Assembly (NCBI GenBank): GCA_027493885.1
Contig: JAOSJZ010000001.1
Span: 372,001-436,000, forward strand
Direction of reading: 5' to 3'
Length of the DNA: 64,000 bases
DNA from: Gaiella sp.
GTDB lineage: Bacteria > Actinomycetota > Thermoleophilia > Gaiellales > Gaiellaceae
Part shown: in pieces, positions 42,494 to 50,927 of the stretch
Layout of the letters: each line of letters opens with the position of its first letter
How positions within the stretch are numbered: the first letter of the stretch is position 1
Position numbers and translations under genes: made by a program
The notes under the pieces: model-generated
What the model saw: only the letters and a program-made list of their open reading frames with translations
What the model was told of the DNA's origin: nothing
Databases searched by the model: none

Positions 42494-43788
42494 TCCGCGC
42501 CGCCGAGCTCATCGAGCAGAAGCGCAACGGGGGGGAGCACGACCCCGAGGAGCTGGCCGAGCTGATCCTCGCCTACGCGCGCGACGAGGTGCCCGACTAC
42601 CAGATGGCCGCGTGGTGCATGGCCGTCTACTTCAACGGACTCACGGCGGCCGAGACACACGCGCTGACCGATGCGATGGTCCGCTCGGGCGAGACGCTCG
42701 ACCTCGCCGCCGCCCTCGGACGGAAGGTCGTCGACAAGCACTCGACGGGCGGGGTAGGAGACAAGACGTCGATCGCGGTCGGGCCGATCGTCGCCGCGTG
42801 CGGCGTCCCGTTCGGGAAGATGTCCGGGCGCGGCCTCGGCCACACAGGGGGCACGCTCGACAAGCTCGAGTCGATCCCGGGCTACCGCGTCGAGCTCACC
42901 ACCGACGAGCTCGTCGCCCAGGTGCGCGCGGTCGGGATGGCGATCGTCGGCCAGACAGCCGCCCTCGTCCCTGCCGACAAGAAGCTCTACGCGCTGCGGG
43001 ACGTCACGGCGACGGTCGACATCACCTCGCTGATCGCGAGCTCGATCATGTCGAAGAAGCTCGCGGCGGGGGCGCAGGCGATCGTGCTGGACGTGAAGGT
43101 CGGCGACGGCGCGTTCATGAAGACGCTCGAGGATGCCCGGGCGCTCGCGGAGCTGATGCGAGAGGCCGGCACGAGGGCGGGCCGCGAGGTCACCTGCCTG
43201 CTGACCGACATGGACCAGCCGCTCGGCCGCGCGGTCGGGAACGCGCTCGAGATTCACGAGGCTCGCGACACCGTCCGCGGCGACGGCCCGGCCGACTTCA
43301 CGGAACTCGTGCTGGACGCCAGCGCGCGCCTGCTCGCGTACTCCGACCTCGGAGTCGACCTGCACGAGGGCAGAGATCGTGCGGAGGCGGCCGTGGCCGA
43401 CGGCAGCGCGCTGGAGGTCTACGAGCGGTGGATCCGCGCGCAGGGCGGCGAGCCCGACCCCGCGGTCCTCGAGCGCGCGCCGGTCAGGCGACCGGTGCAA
43501 GCTCCTCGGGACGGGGTCGTCACCCGTCTCGGCGCGCGGGCGGTGGGAACGGTGGCGCTCGAGCTCGGTGCCGGGCGCCGGATGAAGGGCGACCCCGTCG
43601 ACCACGCCGTCGGCGTCCTCTGTTTCGCCAAACGAGGGGACACGGTGCTCGCCGGCGACGATCTCGCCGAGGTGCATGCGCGCGACGAGACGGCCGCCGA
43701 CCGGGCGGTCACGGCCGTGCTCGCCGCCTACGAGTTCGGCGACTCGTCGCTCCCCGAGCACGGCATCGTGCTCGACGTCGTCGGCTGA
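42490..43788 (+). CDS. pdp: Pyrimidine-nucleoside (thymidine) phosphorylase
   Basis: Phosphorolysis of thymidine/uridine/deoxyuridine to free base and sugar 1-phosphate. The 432-residue protein has the helical N-domain (AAELIEQKRNGGEHDPEELAEL, PDYQMAAWCMAVYFNGL), the phosphate-binding DKHSTGGVGDKTSIAVGPIVAACG, FGKMSGRGLGHTGGTLDKLESIPG, LTDMDQPLGRAVGNALE and the C-terminal domain VVTRLGARAVGTVALELGAGR. The GTG at 42490 overlaps the methyltransferase stump. Together with deoB it forms a deoxynucleoside salvage pair. Confidence 0.93.
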   Translation: MIRAAELIEQKRNGGEHDPEELAELILAYARDEVPDYQMAAWCMAVYFNGLTAAETHALTDAMVRSGETLDLAAALGRKVVDKHSTGGVGDKTSIAVGPIVAACGVPFGKMSGRGLGHTGGTLDKLESIPGYRVELTTDELVAQVRAVGMAIVGQTAALVPADKKLYALRDVTATVDITSLIASSIMSKKLAAGAQAIVLDVKVGDGAFMKTLEDARALAELMREAGTRAGREVTCLLTDMDQPLGRAVGNALEIHEARDTVRGDGPADFTELVLDASARLLAYSDLGVDLHEGRDRAEAAVADGSALEVYERWIRAQGGEPDPAVLERAPVRRPVQAPRDGVVTRLGARAVGTVALELGAGRRMKGDPVDHAVGVLCFAKRGDTVLAGDDLAEVHARDETAADRAVTAVLAAYEFGDSSLPEHGIVLDVVG

Positions 43789-43794
43789 GCGACG

Positions 43795-44024
43795 CTACAC
43801 CCGTTGCAAGTGGGTGTCACGGACCCCGGTCGGATACTTGAGGCCGTAGCCGAGCGCTCCGACGGACGGGCCGGCGATGTAGGCGAGCATCGAGAGGTCG
43901 GGCGCGAGCGCCAGGACGAGGAGCAGCCACCAGGGGTAGCCCAGGTGCAAGTAGACGACGATCGCGGTGGCGGCGACCGTGAGACTCTCTGCGTGAAGGA
44001 GCCCGCGTGACAGGCGGTGGTCAT
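43795..44024 (-). pseudogene. DUF4260 protein with internal deletion
   Basis: Reading leftward from ATG 44024 the protein has a DUF4260 N-terminus after one base shift (LSRGLLHAESLTVAATAIVV, GYPWWLLLVLALAPDLSML, AYIAGPSVGA) and then jumps directly to the family's C-terminal signature LGYGLKYPTGVRDTHLQRV. Intact DUF4260 proteins have about 40-50 more residues, two membrane helices, between these. The N-terminal CC run near 44016 would need one more C to put ATG 44024 in frame. So the copy seems to have lost its middle and probably its function. Convergent to pdp. Confidence 0.5.
43797..43817. terminator. Short hairpin between convergent pdp and DUF4260 remnant
   Basis: ACACCC (43797-43802) and GGGTGT (43812-43817) can pair around a 9-nt loop containing GTTGCAAG, 8 bp after the pdp stop. 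It is placed where a bidirectional terminator is expected, but the stem is only 6 bp and there is no U-tract. Confidence 0.3.
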
Positions 44025-44353
44025 CGCGCGATCGTAGGGGTTCGGAACTCCGCACCTCCGGAGTACGGGTGGGCGCATCCACCACCCCGCTCTCCCGGAG
44101 TATTGATAGGACGACAGCGGCGAGGGAGGAGGTCGTGGGCTCACATCGAGAGAGCGCTGGCGAGCGGATCTCGCTCCCCGCCGGCATGGAGCTCGTCATC
44201 CCACCGCCGCCGCGCGAGGGGTGGGCAAACGGACGCTCTGGCGAGGCAACACGGCTCGGGCCCTTCCCGCCGCTCGTCGGCGGCCGATCGACCCGCCCGG
44301 AAGGTGAGCCGCCCGACTGACCCCGACGGGCGGCCCGGGCCTACGATGGCGAC
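44025..44353. other. Gene-free interval before mutM
   Basis: About 330 bp with no frame that has convincing codon use or a recognisable product. A weak AT-richer patch (GTATTGATAGG, near 44099-44109) may hold promoter activity for mutM. No repeat copy of the GTGCCG family, RNA structure or terminator was recognised here. Confidence 0.4.
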
Positions 44354-45181
44354 GTGCCGGAGCTGCCCGAGGTCGAGACCGTCCGGAGACGTCTCGCGCC
44401 CCTCCTCGAGGGCGCGACGATTGCGCGCGCCGAGATCCTCGACCCGCGCCTGACGCGTCCGGTGCCGCCGGCGCTCGTCGCAGACGCGCTCGTCGGGGAG
44501 CGGGTTGCCTCGGTCGAGCGGCGCGGGAAGTACCTGCTCTGCCGTCTCGAGAGCGGGCGCACGCTCGTCGTCCATCTCCGCATGACGGGCTCGCTGCGGC
44601 ACGCCCCGGCCGGCGAGCTGCCGGACGACGCGTACCGGCGGGCGCTGCTCCGCCTCGATACCGGCGCGGATCTCGGCTACCGGGACGTCCGACGGTTTGG
44701 TACGTGGGAGCTGCTCGACGAGGGCCACCTGCGGCCGTACCTCGCCGCGAGGGTCGGGCCCGAGCCTCTCGGCGCGAGCTTCACGGCAGCGCGGATGGGA
44801 CGGATCCTCGCCGGACGTCGCGCGCCGATCAAGGCGGTTCTCCTCGACCAGCGCCGCGTCGCGGGCATCGGGAACATCTACGCGGACGAGGCGCTCTGGC
44901 GCGCACGGATCCACCCCCGCCGGCCCGCCGGCGGACTCGTTCCCGACGAGGTCGTCCGGCTCCATCGAGCCGTCCGCGCTGCGCTGCGGCGCGGCATCGA
45001 GCTGCAAGGATCGACGCTCCGCGACTACGTCACGCCGGACGGAGGCGACGGGTCGATGCAGCACGAGTTCCACGTCTACGGCAGGCGCGGCGAGCCGTGC
45101 GACCGGTGCGGCAGCTCTGTCGAACGAACGGTCGTCGCGGGTCGTGGGACGTGGTTCTGCCCGCAGTGCCAGATGGCGTGA
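44354..45181 (+). CDS. mutM: Formamidopyrimidine-DNA glycosylase
   Basis: Excises 8-oxoguanine and formamidopyrimidines and nicks the abasic site. The mature N-terminus PELPEVETVRR holds the Schiff-base Pro2 and catalytic Glu3; Lys in RRGKYLLC is the conserved Lys; VHLRMTGSLR and the helix-two-turn-helix RVAGIGNIYADEALWRARIHP follow; the C-terminal zinc finger is CDRCGSSVERTVVAGRGTWFCPQCQ (split as CDRCGS and FCPQCQ). Length 275 is standard. It starts at GTG 44354. Its neighbour 268 bp away is recO, another repair gene. Confidence 0.94.
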   Translation: MPELPEVETVRRRLAPLLEGATIARAEILDPRLTRPVPPALVADALVGERVASVERRGKYLLCRLESGRTLVVHLRMTGSLRHAPAGELPDDAYRRALLRLDTGADLGYRDVRRFGTWELLDEGHLRPYLAARVGPEPLGASFTAARMGRILAGRRAPIKAVLLDQRRVAGIGNIYADEALWRARIHPRRPAGGLVPDEVVRLHRAVRAALRRGIELQGSTLRDYVTPDGGDGSMQHEFHVYGRRGEPCDRCGSSVERTVVAGRGTWFCPQCQMA

Positions 45182-45449
45182 GCCCACGGCAGATCCACTC
45201 GATTCTCGAGGGTCTGTGGGAAGATCGGCACGGTATCGACACACTCTCGTGACCCATACGCGACGGTTGTCAAGTTAGGCTATGAGCCGTGGGGAGGAGG
45301 TCGGTGGCCCGGGAACGAGCGGGGTGACATGTCCGTTTCGGCCACGATGTGCCCCGCTGCGGGCAGGAGCGCGAGTCGGGGCACGCCGAGACGACGAAGG
45401 AGGACGAACGGGCCGGGGTCGCGTCCAGGCTGCGACCTAGACTCGACTC

Positions 45450-46187
45450 ATGGCCGCGCCGGCGATCACGGAGGCTGTCGTCCTCCGCTCGTTCGCTTTC
45501 GGGGAGGCCGACCGGGTACTCCACGTCTACACGCAGGCGAGCGGTCGCCTGGGCATGGTGGCGAAGGGGGTGCGGCGGACGAAGAGCCGGTTCGGCGGGC
45601 GGCTCGAGCCGTTCTCGCACGTCGAGCTCTCGATCCACCGCGGTCGCGGGGAACTGGGAACCGTCACCGGCGCCTCGCTCGTTCGCTCGCACGATCCCAT
45701 CCGCACGCACCCTTACCGGCTCCAGGTCGGTCTCGTAGGGCTCGAGGCGATGCTTCGCCTCTACACCGAGGAGGAACGGAACGACCGTGCCTTCCTCGCG
45801 CTCACGCGGTTCCTCGACGCTCTCGACCGTGCCGAGCCTCATCCAGGGCGGCGTCCCGCGCTCGATCCACTCGTGCTCTCCTTCCAGATGAAGCTCCTGT
45901 GGCTCGAGGGGGTTCCTCCCGCATCTCGGCAGCTGCGTCGAATGCGGCGCGGAGGAGGGGCTCGTGGCCTTCGCCCCTCGGCCGGCGGCGCCGTCTGCGC
46001 GGCGTGCGATCACGGTGGCATCGCGCTCTCGCCGAGCGGCCGCGCCGGGCTCTCGGCCTTGCTCGGCGCACCGATCGCCGACGCGCCAGCGCTCGGGCTC
46101 GACGACCGAGCCGTGCGCGACGCCCTTGCGGTCGTGACGGCGTCGTACGAGCACCACGGCGGCTTCCGGCTCAAGACCGTCTCGTAG
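45450..46187 (+). CDS. recO: DNA repair protein RecO, two compensating apparent frameshifts
   Basis: RecO loads RecA with RecR in the RecFOR pathway. The 245-residue frame has the OB-fold N-terminus (TEAVVLRSFAFGEADRVLHVYTQ split as TEAVVLRSFAFGEADRV) and the C-terminal GGAVCAACDHGG. Between about 45908 and 45977 the frame reads VPPASRQLRRMRRGG, which is nonsense for RecO, while the next frame reads GFLPHLGSCVECGAEEGLVAFAP, exactly the expected zinc-binding segment. An extra G in the run 45908-45912 and a missing C in the run 45974-45977 explain this. The corrected protein has all four zinc cysteines (CVECG, CAAC). ATG 45450 fits the family. Confidence 0.88.
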   Translation: MAAPAITEAVVLRSFAFGEADRVLHVYTQASGRLGMVAKGVRRTKSRFGGRLEPFSHVELSIHRGRGELGTVTGASLVRSHDPIRTHPYRLQVGLVGLEAMLRLYTEEERNDRAFLALTRFLDALDRAEPHPGRRPALDPLVLSFQMKLLWLEGVPPASRQLRRMRRGGGARGLRPSAGGAVCAACDHGGIALSPSGRAGLSALLGAPIADAPALGLDDRAVRDALAVVTASYEHHGGFRLKTVS

Positions 46188-46215
46188 CGCAGCCCCCGCG
46201 CGCGAGAATGCGGCC

Positions 46216-47367
46216 GTGACCGTGCCGGAGCGTGCCGCTGTCGTCGTGATCGGCGGCGGCGTCATGGGCACGAGCACGGCCTTCCATCTCGCCGAGGCGG
46301 GCGTCGACGTCCTCCTCGTCGAGCAGGCGACGCTCGCCTCCGGGTCGACGAGCAGGGCCGCCGGCGGCGTACGGGCCCAGTTCTCGGACCCGCTCAACGT
46401 CGCGATCGCGTATCGCAGCCTCGCCGCGTTCGGGCAATTCGCCGAGCGTCCGGGCGGTGAGATCGACCTCCGCCGGGTCGGCTACCTCTTCCTTCTCGAT
46501 CGTAGGGAGGACGTCGCTGCGTTCGAGCGCTCGGTTGCGCTGCAGAACGAGCTCGGCGTGCCGAGCCGGCTCGTATCGCCGGTCGAAGCGGCGGTGCTCT
46601 CGCCGCTGGCCGGGCTCGAGGGTGTGCTCGCAGCGGCGTTCTGCCCGCTCGACGGGCACGCCAGCCCGGAGTCGGTCGTCCACGGCTACGCGGCCGGGGC
46701 ACGCCGCCACGGCGCGAGGATCGCGACCGGGTGTGCGGTGACCGGCATCGAGATCGAGTCGTCCGGCACCGTCCGCGCCATTGCCACGAGCGAGGGCCGT
46801 GTCGCCACGTCGACGGTCATCTGCTGCGCGGGCGCTTGGTCGCGCGGCGTCGGCGCGCTGGCCGGGGTCGAGCTGCCGGTCGAGCCGATCGCGCGGCAGA
46901 TCACGTACACCGCTCCGCTCGCGGGCCTGCCGGACAGGGTGCCGCTCACCATCGACTTCTCGACCGGCTTCTACTTCCATCGCGAGGGGCAGGGCCTTCT
47001 GTTCGGAATGGCCGACCGTGACCAGCCCGCGGGTTTCGACGCGCCAGCCGACCCCGACTGGCTCACGCGCGTGCTCCAGGTCGCCGAGCGGCGTGCCCCG
47101 GTGCTCGTGGACGCCGGTATCGCAGGGGGCTGGACCGGCTACTACGAGACCTCGCCCGACCACAACGCTCTCGTCGGCGAGTCCACGTCCGCGAGACGCT
47201 TCCTCTACGCCACGGGCTTCTCGGGCCACGGCTTCCTGCAGGGGCCCGCGATCGGGGAGATCGTCCGAGACCTCGTTCTCGGACGGGAGCCGTTCGTCGA
47301 TGTCTCGGCGCTGTCGGCCGACCGGTTCGCGTCGGGGAAGGAGCGGCCCGAGCGAAACGTGGTCTGA
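46216..47367 (+). CDS. FAD-dependent amino-acid oxidase-like (DAO family) oxidoreductase
   Basis: A 383-residue flavoprotein of the DAO/SoxB superfamily, which oxidises secondary or tertiary amines such as sarcosine, glycine or proline. The N-terminal FAD loop VVVIGGGVMGTSTAFHLAEAG (first part GGGVMG), the second motif LASGSTSRAAGGVRAQFS, the strand EPIARQITYTAPL and the C-terminal YYETSPDHNALVGES, YATGFSGHGFLQGPAIGE are all in place. A monomeric sarcosine-oxidase or SoxB-like role is likely; the exact substrate cannot be told. The following cysteine-dioxygenase-like gene is convergent, so no operon context helps. Confidence 0.85.
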   Translation: MTVPERAAVVVIGGGVMGTSTAFHLAEAGVDVLLVEQATLASGSTSRAAGGVRAQFSDPLNVAIAYRSLAAFGQFAERPGGEIDLRRVGYLFLLDRREDVAAFERSVALQNELGVPSRLVSPVEAAVLSPLAGLEGVLAAAFCPLDGHASPESVVHGYAAGARRHGARIATGCAVTGIEIESSGTVRAIATSEGRVATSTVICCAGAWSRGVGALAGVELPVEPIARQITYTAPLAGLPDRVPLTIDFSTGFYFHREGQGLLFGMADRDQPAGFDAPADPDWLTRVLQVAERRAPVLVDAGIAGGWTGYYETSPDHNALVGESTSARRFLYATGFSGHGFLQGPAIGEIVRDLVLGREPFVDVSALSADRFASGKERPERNVV

Positions 47368-47379
47368 GGGTGCCGAGAC

Positions 47380-47970
47380 CTAGAACCGCTCGAGAACGCG
47401 GTGCAGCGCTCCCTCGGCGAGGAGCTGGTCGGTCAGCTCGGTCCGTCCGGGACGCACCTCGCGCCGGACGATCCCGTTCTCGCCGAGGCGATACTGGCCC
47501 ACCCAGTCAAGGCGCGGGGAGTAGACGTGGACCGTGACGGCCGGCTCGCCGAGCTCGTGCCGCACCCGGTGGATGTAGCCCGGACCACCCTGCCGGCTGT
47601 CACCGGGTCGGAGGTGGAGCTCCACGTCGGGCCCGCCGTACACGAGCAGGTCCTCCCGCACGCCTCCCTGTGCGCAACAGAGGCCGACGCCGGAGATGTA
47701 GTGGTCGTGGAATCCCGTTCCCTGGCCCGGTAACCAGGACAGCACCCAGGCATCGACGTTCTCGTCCTCGTAGATCAGCTCGTAGCGCCGCCGCTCGCGG
47801 TCGACACGGACGAGCGGCTCCCAGATGTCCGGCTGCTCGACGATGTCCACCGCGAGCCGTTCGAGCTCGTCGAGCGCGAGGACGCCCTCGTGGGGGAGCA
47901 AGGCGTCCAGGGACGCGACAGCGGGCGTGAAGAGCGGCGCAGCCGGCATCGCGGGTGATTGTATCCGCAA
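47380..47970 (-). CDS. Cysteine dioxygenase-family protein
   Basis: A 196-residue cupin of the cysteine dioxygenase type, non-heme iron enzymes that oxidise thiols such as cysteine or 3-mercaptopropionate. The iron His-x-His lies in LPGQGTGFHDHYISG, and the third His in HVYSPRLDW or IHRVRH. Other matches are AWVLSWLP and RHELGEPAVTVHVYSP. Start at ATG 47970 or the nearby ATG 47949. It lies 12 bp downstream of glyS on the same strand, so it is probably co-transcribed with it, a pairing without clear logic. Tyr of the Cys-Tyr cofactor of mammalian CDO is not evident. Confidence 0.8.
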   Translation of the reverse strand: MRIQSPAMPAAPLFTPAVASLDALLPHEGVLALDELERLAVDIVEQPDIWEPLVRVDRERRRYELIYEDENVDAWVLSWLPGQGTGFHDHYISGVGLCCAQGGVREDLLVYGGPDVELHLRPGDSRQGGPGYIHRVRHELGEPAVTVHVYSPRLDWVGQYRLGENGIVRREVRPGRTELTDQLLAEGALHRVLERF

Positions 47971-47982
47971 GTACCTCGTGCC

Positions 47983-49341
47983 TCACGCTCGAGGCGGAGG
48001 GCTCCACGGAACGGCCAGGCGATCGAGCACGTGCTCGCGTGCGCGGGCCGTTGAGATCCGTTCCTGGGTGAGCGTGTCGCGGTCGCGGATCGTGACGGTT
48101 TCGTCGGCGAGCGTCTGCTCGTCCACGGTGAGCGCCCAGGGAGTCCCGATCTCGTCCTGGCGGCGGTAGCGGCGGCCGATCTGACCGCCGTCGTCGTGCT
48201 CGGCGACCATCACGCGCCGGAGCTCGTGGTGGAGCGCCCGCGCCCGCTCCGCCATCGCCGGGTTGCGCGGTACGAGCGGCAGGACGGCCACCTTGACCGG
48301 GGCGAGCTCGGGGTGCAGCCGCAGGACCGTCCGCTGCCGCCCGGCGACGACCTCCTCGTGGTAGGCGTCACAGAGGAAGGCGAGCATCGCTCGGTTGACG
48401 CCGCCGGCGGGCTCGATCACGGCGGGGACGTAGCGCTCTCCGCTCCCGCCCTCGACCCACTCGAGCGTCGTGCCGGATGCCCCGGAGTGCGCGTTCAGGT
48501 CGAAGGTTCCGCGGTTCGCGATGCCCTCCAGCTCCGACCAGCCGATCGGGTAGAGGTACTCGATGTCGCTCGTCGCGCTCGAGTAGTGGGAGAGCTCGTC
48601 GGCGTCGTGGGCTCGCACGCGCAGGCTCTCGGGCCGGATCCCGTAGCGGACGTACCACGCGACCCGCTCGTCGATCCAGTAGCGGTACCACTCGTCGGCC
48701 TGGGCGGGGGGCACGAAGTACTCCATCTCCATCTGCTCGAACTCGAGCGTGCGGAAGATGAAGTTCCCCGGCGTGATCTCGTTGCGGAACGACTTCCCCA
48801 CCTGCGCGATGCCGAACGGCGGCTTGCGCCGCGCGAGCTGGGCCACGTTCTTGAAGTTGACGAAGATCCCCTGTGCGGTCTCCGGGCGGAGGAAGACGCG
48901 CTGCCCGGTCTCCTCGACGGGGCCGATGCGTGTCTCGAACATGAGGTTGAAGTGGCGTGCCTCCGTGAGATCGCAGTCCGGCGTCTCGCCCGGGCGCTTG
49001 CTCGGCTTCCGGCCGCACTGCTCGTCGGCGAGGTGGTCGGCGCGGAAGCGCTTCTTGCAGGTGCGGCAGTCCACGAGTGGGTCGGTGAAGCCAGAGACGT
49101 GCCCTGACGCCTCCCAGATCCTCGGATGCAGGATGATCGCTGAGTCGAGCGCGACGATGTCGTCGCGCTCCTGAACCATTGCCTCGAGCCAGCGCGCCTT
49201 GACGTTCTCCTTGAGGAGGACGCCGTAGTGGCCGTAGTCGTACGACGAGCCCAGCCCACCGTAGATCTCCGAGGACGGGAAGACGAACCCGCGCCGGCGC
49301 GCGAGCGAGACGATCTTGTCCATCGTGACGTCGGTGGCCAT
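47983..49341 (-). CDS. glyQS: Glycyl-tRNA synthetase (alpha2 type)
   Basis: A 452-residue class II homodimeric glycyl-tRNA synthetase as in Thermus and actinobacteria. Motifs are RRRGFVFPSSEIYGGLGSSYDYGHYG, a Cys-rich insert (DCRTCKKRFRADHLADEQC), LMFETRIGP, LRPETAQGIFVNFKNV, FGIAQVGKSFRNEITPGNFI and the anticodon domain (KVAVLPLVPRN...). ATG 49341 starts MATDVTMDKIVSLARRRGF. The adjacent ybaK gene diverges with 26 bp between starts, so their promoters overlap. Confidence 0.95.
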   Translation of the reverse strand: MATDVTMDKIVSLARRRGFVFPSSEIYGGLGSSYDYGHYGVLLKENVKARWLEAMVQERDDIVALDSAIILHPRIWEASGHVSGFTDPLVDCRTCKKRFRADHLADEQCGRKPSKRPGETPDCDLTEARHFNLMFETRIGPVEETGQRVFLRPETAQGIFVNFKNVAQLARRKPPFGIAQVGKSFRNEITPGNFIFRTLEFEQMEMEYFVPPAQADEWYRYWIDERVAWYVRYGIRPESLRVRAHDADELSHYSSATSDIEYLYPIGWSELEGIANRGTFDLNAHSGASGTTLEWVEGGSGERYVPAVIEPAGGVNRAMLAFLCDAYHEEVVAGRQRTVLRLHPELAPVKVAVLPLVPRNPAMAERARALHHELRRVMVAEHDDGGQIGRRYRRQDEIGTPWALTVDEQTLADETVTIRDRDTLTQERISTARAREHVLDRLAVPWSPPPRA

Positions 49342-49367
49342 CGGGCGCCAACGCTACCCTCGCCGGC

Positions 49368-49832
49368 GTGGCGGGGAAGGGGACACGCGCGATCGCCGCC
49401 GCGACGCGCGCGGGCGTCGAGTTCGCCGTGCACGAGTACGAGCACGACCCGCGGACGAAGTCGTACGGGCTCGAGGCCGTCGAAAGGCTCGGGCTCGATC
49501 CCGCCCGGGTGTTCAAGACGCTCGTCGCGGACGTCGACGGCGCGCTGACCGTTGCCGTCGTCCCGATCGACGCGCAGCTCGACCTGCGCGCCCTCGGCAA
49601 GCGGGCGCGGATGGCCGATCCGAAGGCGGCCGAGCGCGCGACGGGGTACGTCGCAGGCGGGATCAGCCCGCTCGGCCAGCGCCGTCCGCTCGCGACGGTC
49701 GTCGACGAGTCGGCTCTCGTGTTTGCGACGATCCACGTGAGCGCGGGCCGGCGGGGTCTCGAGCTCGAGCTCGCGCCCACCGACCTCGTCAAGCTCACGG
49801 GCGCGCGCGTGGCAAGGATCGCCCGGGGTTAG
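49368..49832 (+). CDS. ybaK: Cys-tRNA(Pro)/Cys-tRNA(Cys) deacylase YbaK
   Basis: A 154-residue trans-editing factor of the INS superfamily that hydrolyses Cys mischarged on tRNA-Pro. The motifs are HEYEHDPRTKSYGLEAVERLG, VFKTLVADVDGALTVAVVPID, the catalytic Lys region LGKRARMADPKAAERATGY and VAGGISPLGQRRPLATVVDE, LELELAPTDLVKLTGA. It diverges from glyS and is followed after 12 bp by ppsR. Confidence 0.92.
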   Translation: MAGKGTRAIAAATRAGVEFAVHEYEHDPRTKSYGLEAVERLGLDPARVFKTLVADVDGALTVAVVPIDAQLDLRALGKRARMADPKAAERATGYVAGGISPLGQRRPLATVVDESALVFATIHVSAGRRGLELELAPTDLVKLTGARVARIARG

Positions 49833-49844
49833 GCTCCCCGCTTG

Positions 49845-50675
49845 ATGAACCAGGTTCCCGTCGAGCTGCACATCGTCTCCGACTCGACCGGCGAGACGGC
49901 GGCGCGGCTCGTGCTCGCGCTCGAGGCGCAGTTTCCCGATCTCGCGTTCGAGGAGGTGAGGCATCCGCGCGTCGAGTCGATCGAGGATCTCGGGCTTGCC
50001 GTCGCACGTGCCCGCGGTCGGCCGGCGGTGATGGTCTACACGCTCGTCGAGCCGGGGCTTCGCGACGAGATGCGCCGGCTGTGTCGTCGCTCGCGGGTGC
50101 ATTACTGCGATCTGCTCGGGCACCCGATCGACTCGATCTCCCGGGTTGCGGGTGTTGCCGCGCGCATGGAGCCCGGCGCGCGCGCGCCGCTCGACCAGAC
50201 GTACTTCAAGCGGATCGAGGCCATCGAGTTCGCGGTGCGGTACGACGATGGGATCGGCGGAGGTCTCGACGAGGCGGACATCGTCCTCGTCGGCGTCTCG
50301 CGGACGTCCAAGACACCACTCTCGATCTTTCTCGGGTATCTCGGCCACAAGGCGGCGAACGTTCCGGTCGTACGGGGCGTCGAGCCTCCGCCGCACCTGT
50401 TCGAGATCGACCGCGCGAAGATCGTCGGGCTCACGATCGATGCGGAGCGGCTGGCCGAGATCCGCGAGGAGCGCGTCCGCTCGATGGGCGGGCCGCGGCG
50501 CCGTTACGCCGATCTCGAGGTCGTCTTCGAGGAGCTCGAGGCGGCGGCGCGGATCCACCGCCGGCTGCGCTGCCCCGTGATCGACGTCTCCGAGCTGTCG
50601 GTGGAGGAGACGGCAATGCGGATCATCCGGCTCGTCGCCGAGGGCCATCGGCGCCGGGAGCCAGCGTCCGCGTGA
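49845..50675 (+). CDS. ppsR: Pyruvate,phosphate dikinase regulatory protein (PEP synthase/PPDK kinase-phosphorylase)
   Basis: A 276-residue DUF299 protein which, using ADP, phosphorylates the regulatory Thr of PPDK or PEP synthase and removes it again with phosphate. The N-terminal IVSDSTGETAARLVLAL, HPIDSISRVAG, the P-loop-like VLVGVSRTSKTPLSIFLG and KAANVPVVRGVEPPPHLFEID are diagnostic. ATG 49845 is preferred to the adjacent TTG. Its target ppdK lies 1.1 kb downstream, the usual association, with a small membrane protein, a repeat element and one minus-strand gene between them. Confidence 0.93.
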   Translation: MNQVPVELHIVSDSTGETAARLVLALEAQFPDLAFEEVRHPRVESIEDLGLAVARARGRPAVMVYTLVEPGLRDEMRRLCRRSRVHYCDLLGHPIDSISRVAGVAARMEPGARAPLDQTYFKRIEAIEFAVRYDDGIGGGLDEADIVLVGVSRTSKTPLSIFLGYLGHKAANVPVVRGVEPPPHLFEIDRAKIVGLTIDAERLAEIREERVRSMGGPRRRYADLEVVFEELEAAARIHRRLRCPVIDVSELSVEETAMRIIRLVAEGHRRREPASA

Positions 50676-50881
50676 CCTCGCCGAACGCGAAGTACGGGCC
50701 TCTCGCACGGGGAGTTCGCCGCGACCTTGCCGAGAAGGGGTGGGCGCCGGTTCGCTACTGGGCGATGTGGTGGGCGGCGCTCGGTGTCGCGATGGTGGTC
50801 TTCTACGTCGTCCTGACGCCGATCTGGCTCGGCCTGCGGGCCGCCGCCTGGATCGCGGAGCTCCGCTCGCGGCTCGGGTGA
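50672..50881 (+). CDS. Small single-helix membrane protein
   Basis: A 69-residue protein whose GTG start overlaps the ppsR stop. The basic N-terminus (KYGPLARGVRRDLAEKGW) precedes one transmembrane helix (about residues 31-52, WAMWWAALGVAMVVFYVVLTPIW split as WWAALGVAMVVFYVVL), then a short amphipathic tail (AAAWIAELRSRLG). Translational coupling to ppsR suggests a shared transcript. No family recognised. Confidence 0.6.
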   Translation: MTSPNAKYGPLARGVRRDLAEKGWAPVRYWAMWWAALGVAMVVFYVVLTPIWLGLRAAAWIAELRSRLG

Positions 50882-50927
50882 CCCGCCCGGAACGCGGCGG
50901 TGGCTCGTCCAGGGCTGGTGGCGGGCA

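Noticed and set aside
43797..43817. GTTGCAAG here as a third copy of the TTGCAACAG palindrome, making pdp a cassette flanked by repeats
   Set aside because: Only 8 bp match and they fall within the conserved C-terminal codons of the DUF4260 remnant, so the similarity is probably chance.
45340..45450. Possible small zinc-ribbon protein (MCPRCGQE... after one base shift in a CCCC run) before recO
   Set aside because: Needs an unverified frameshift, has only one CxxC pair, and the rest of the translation has no recognisable pattern.
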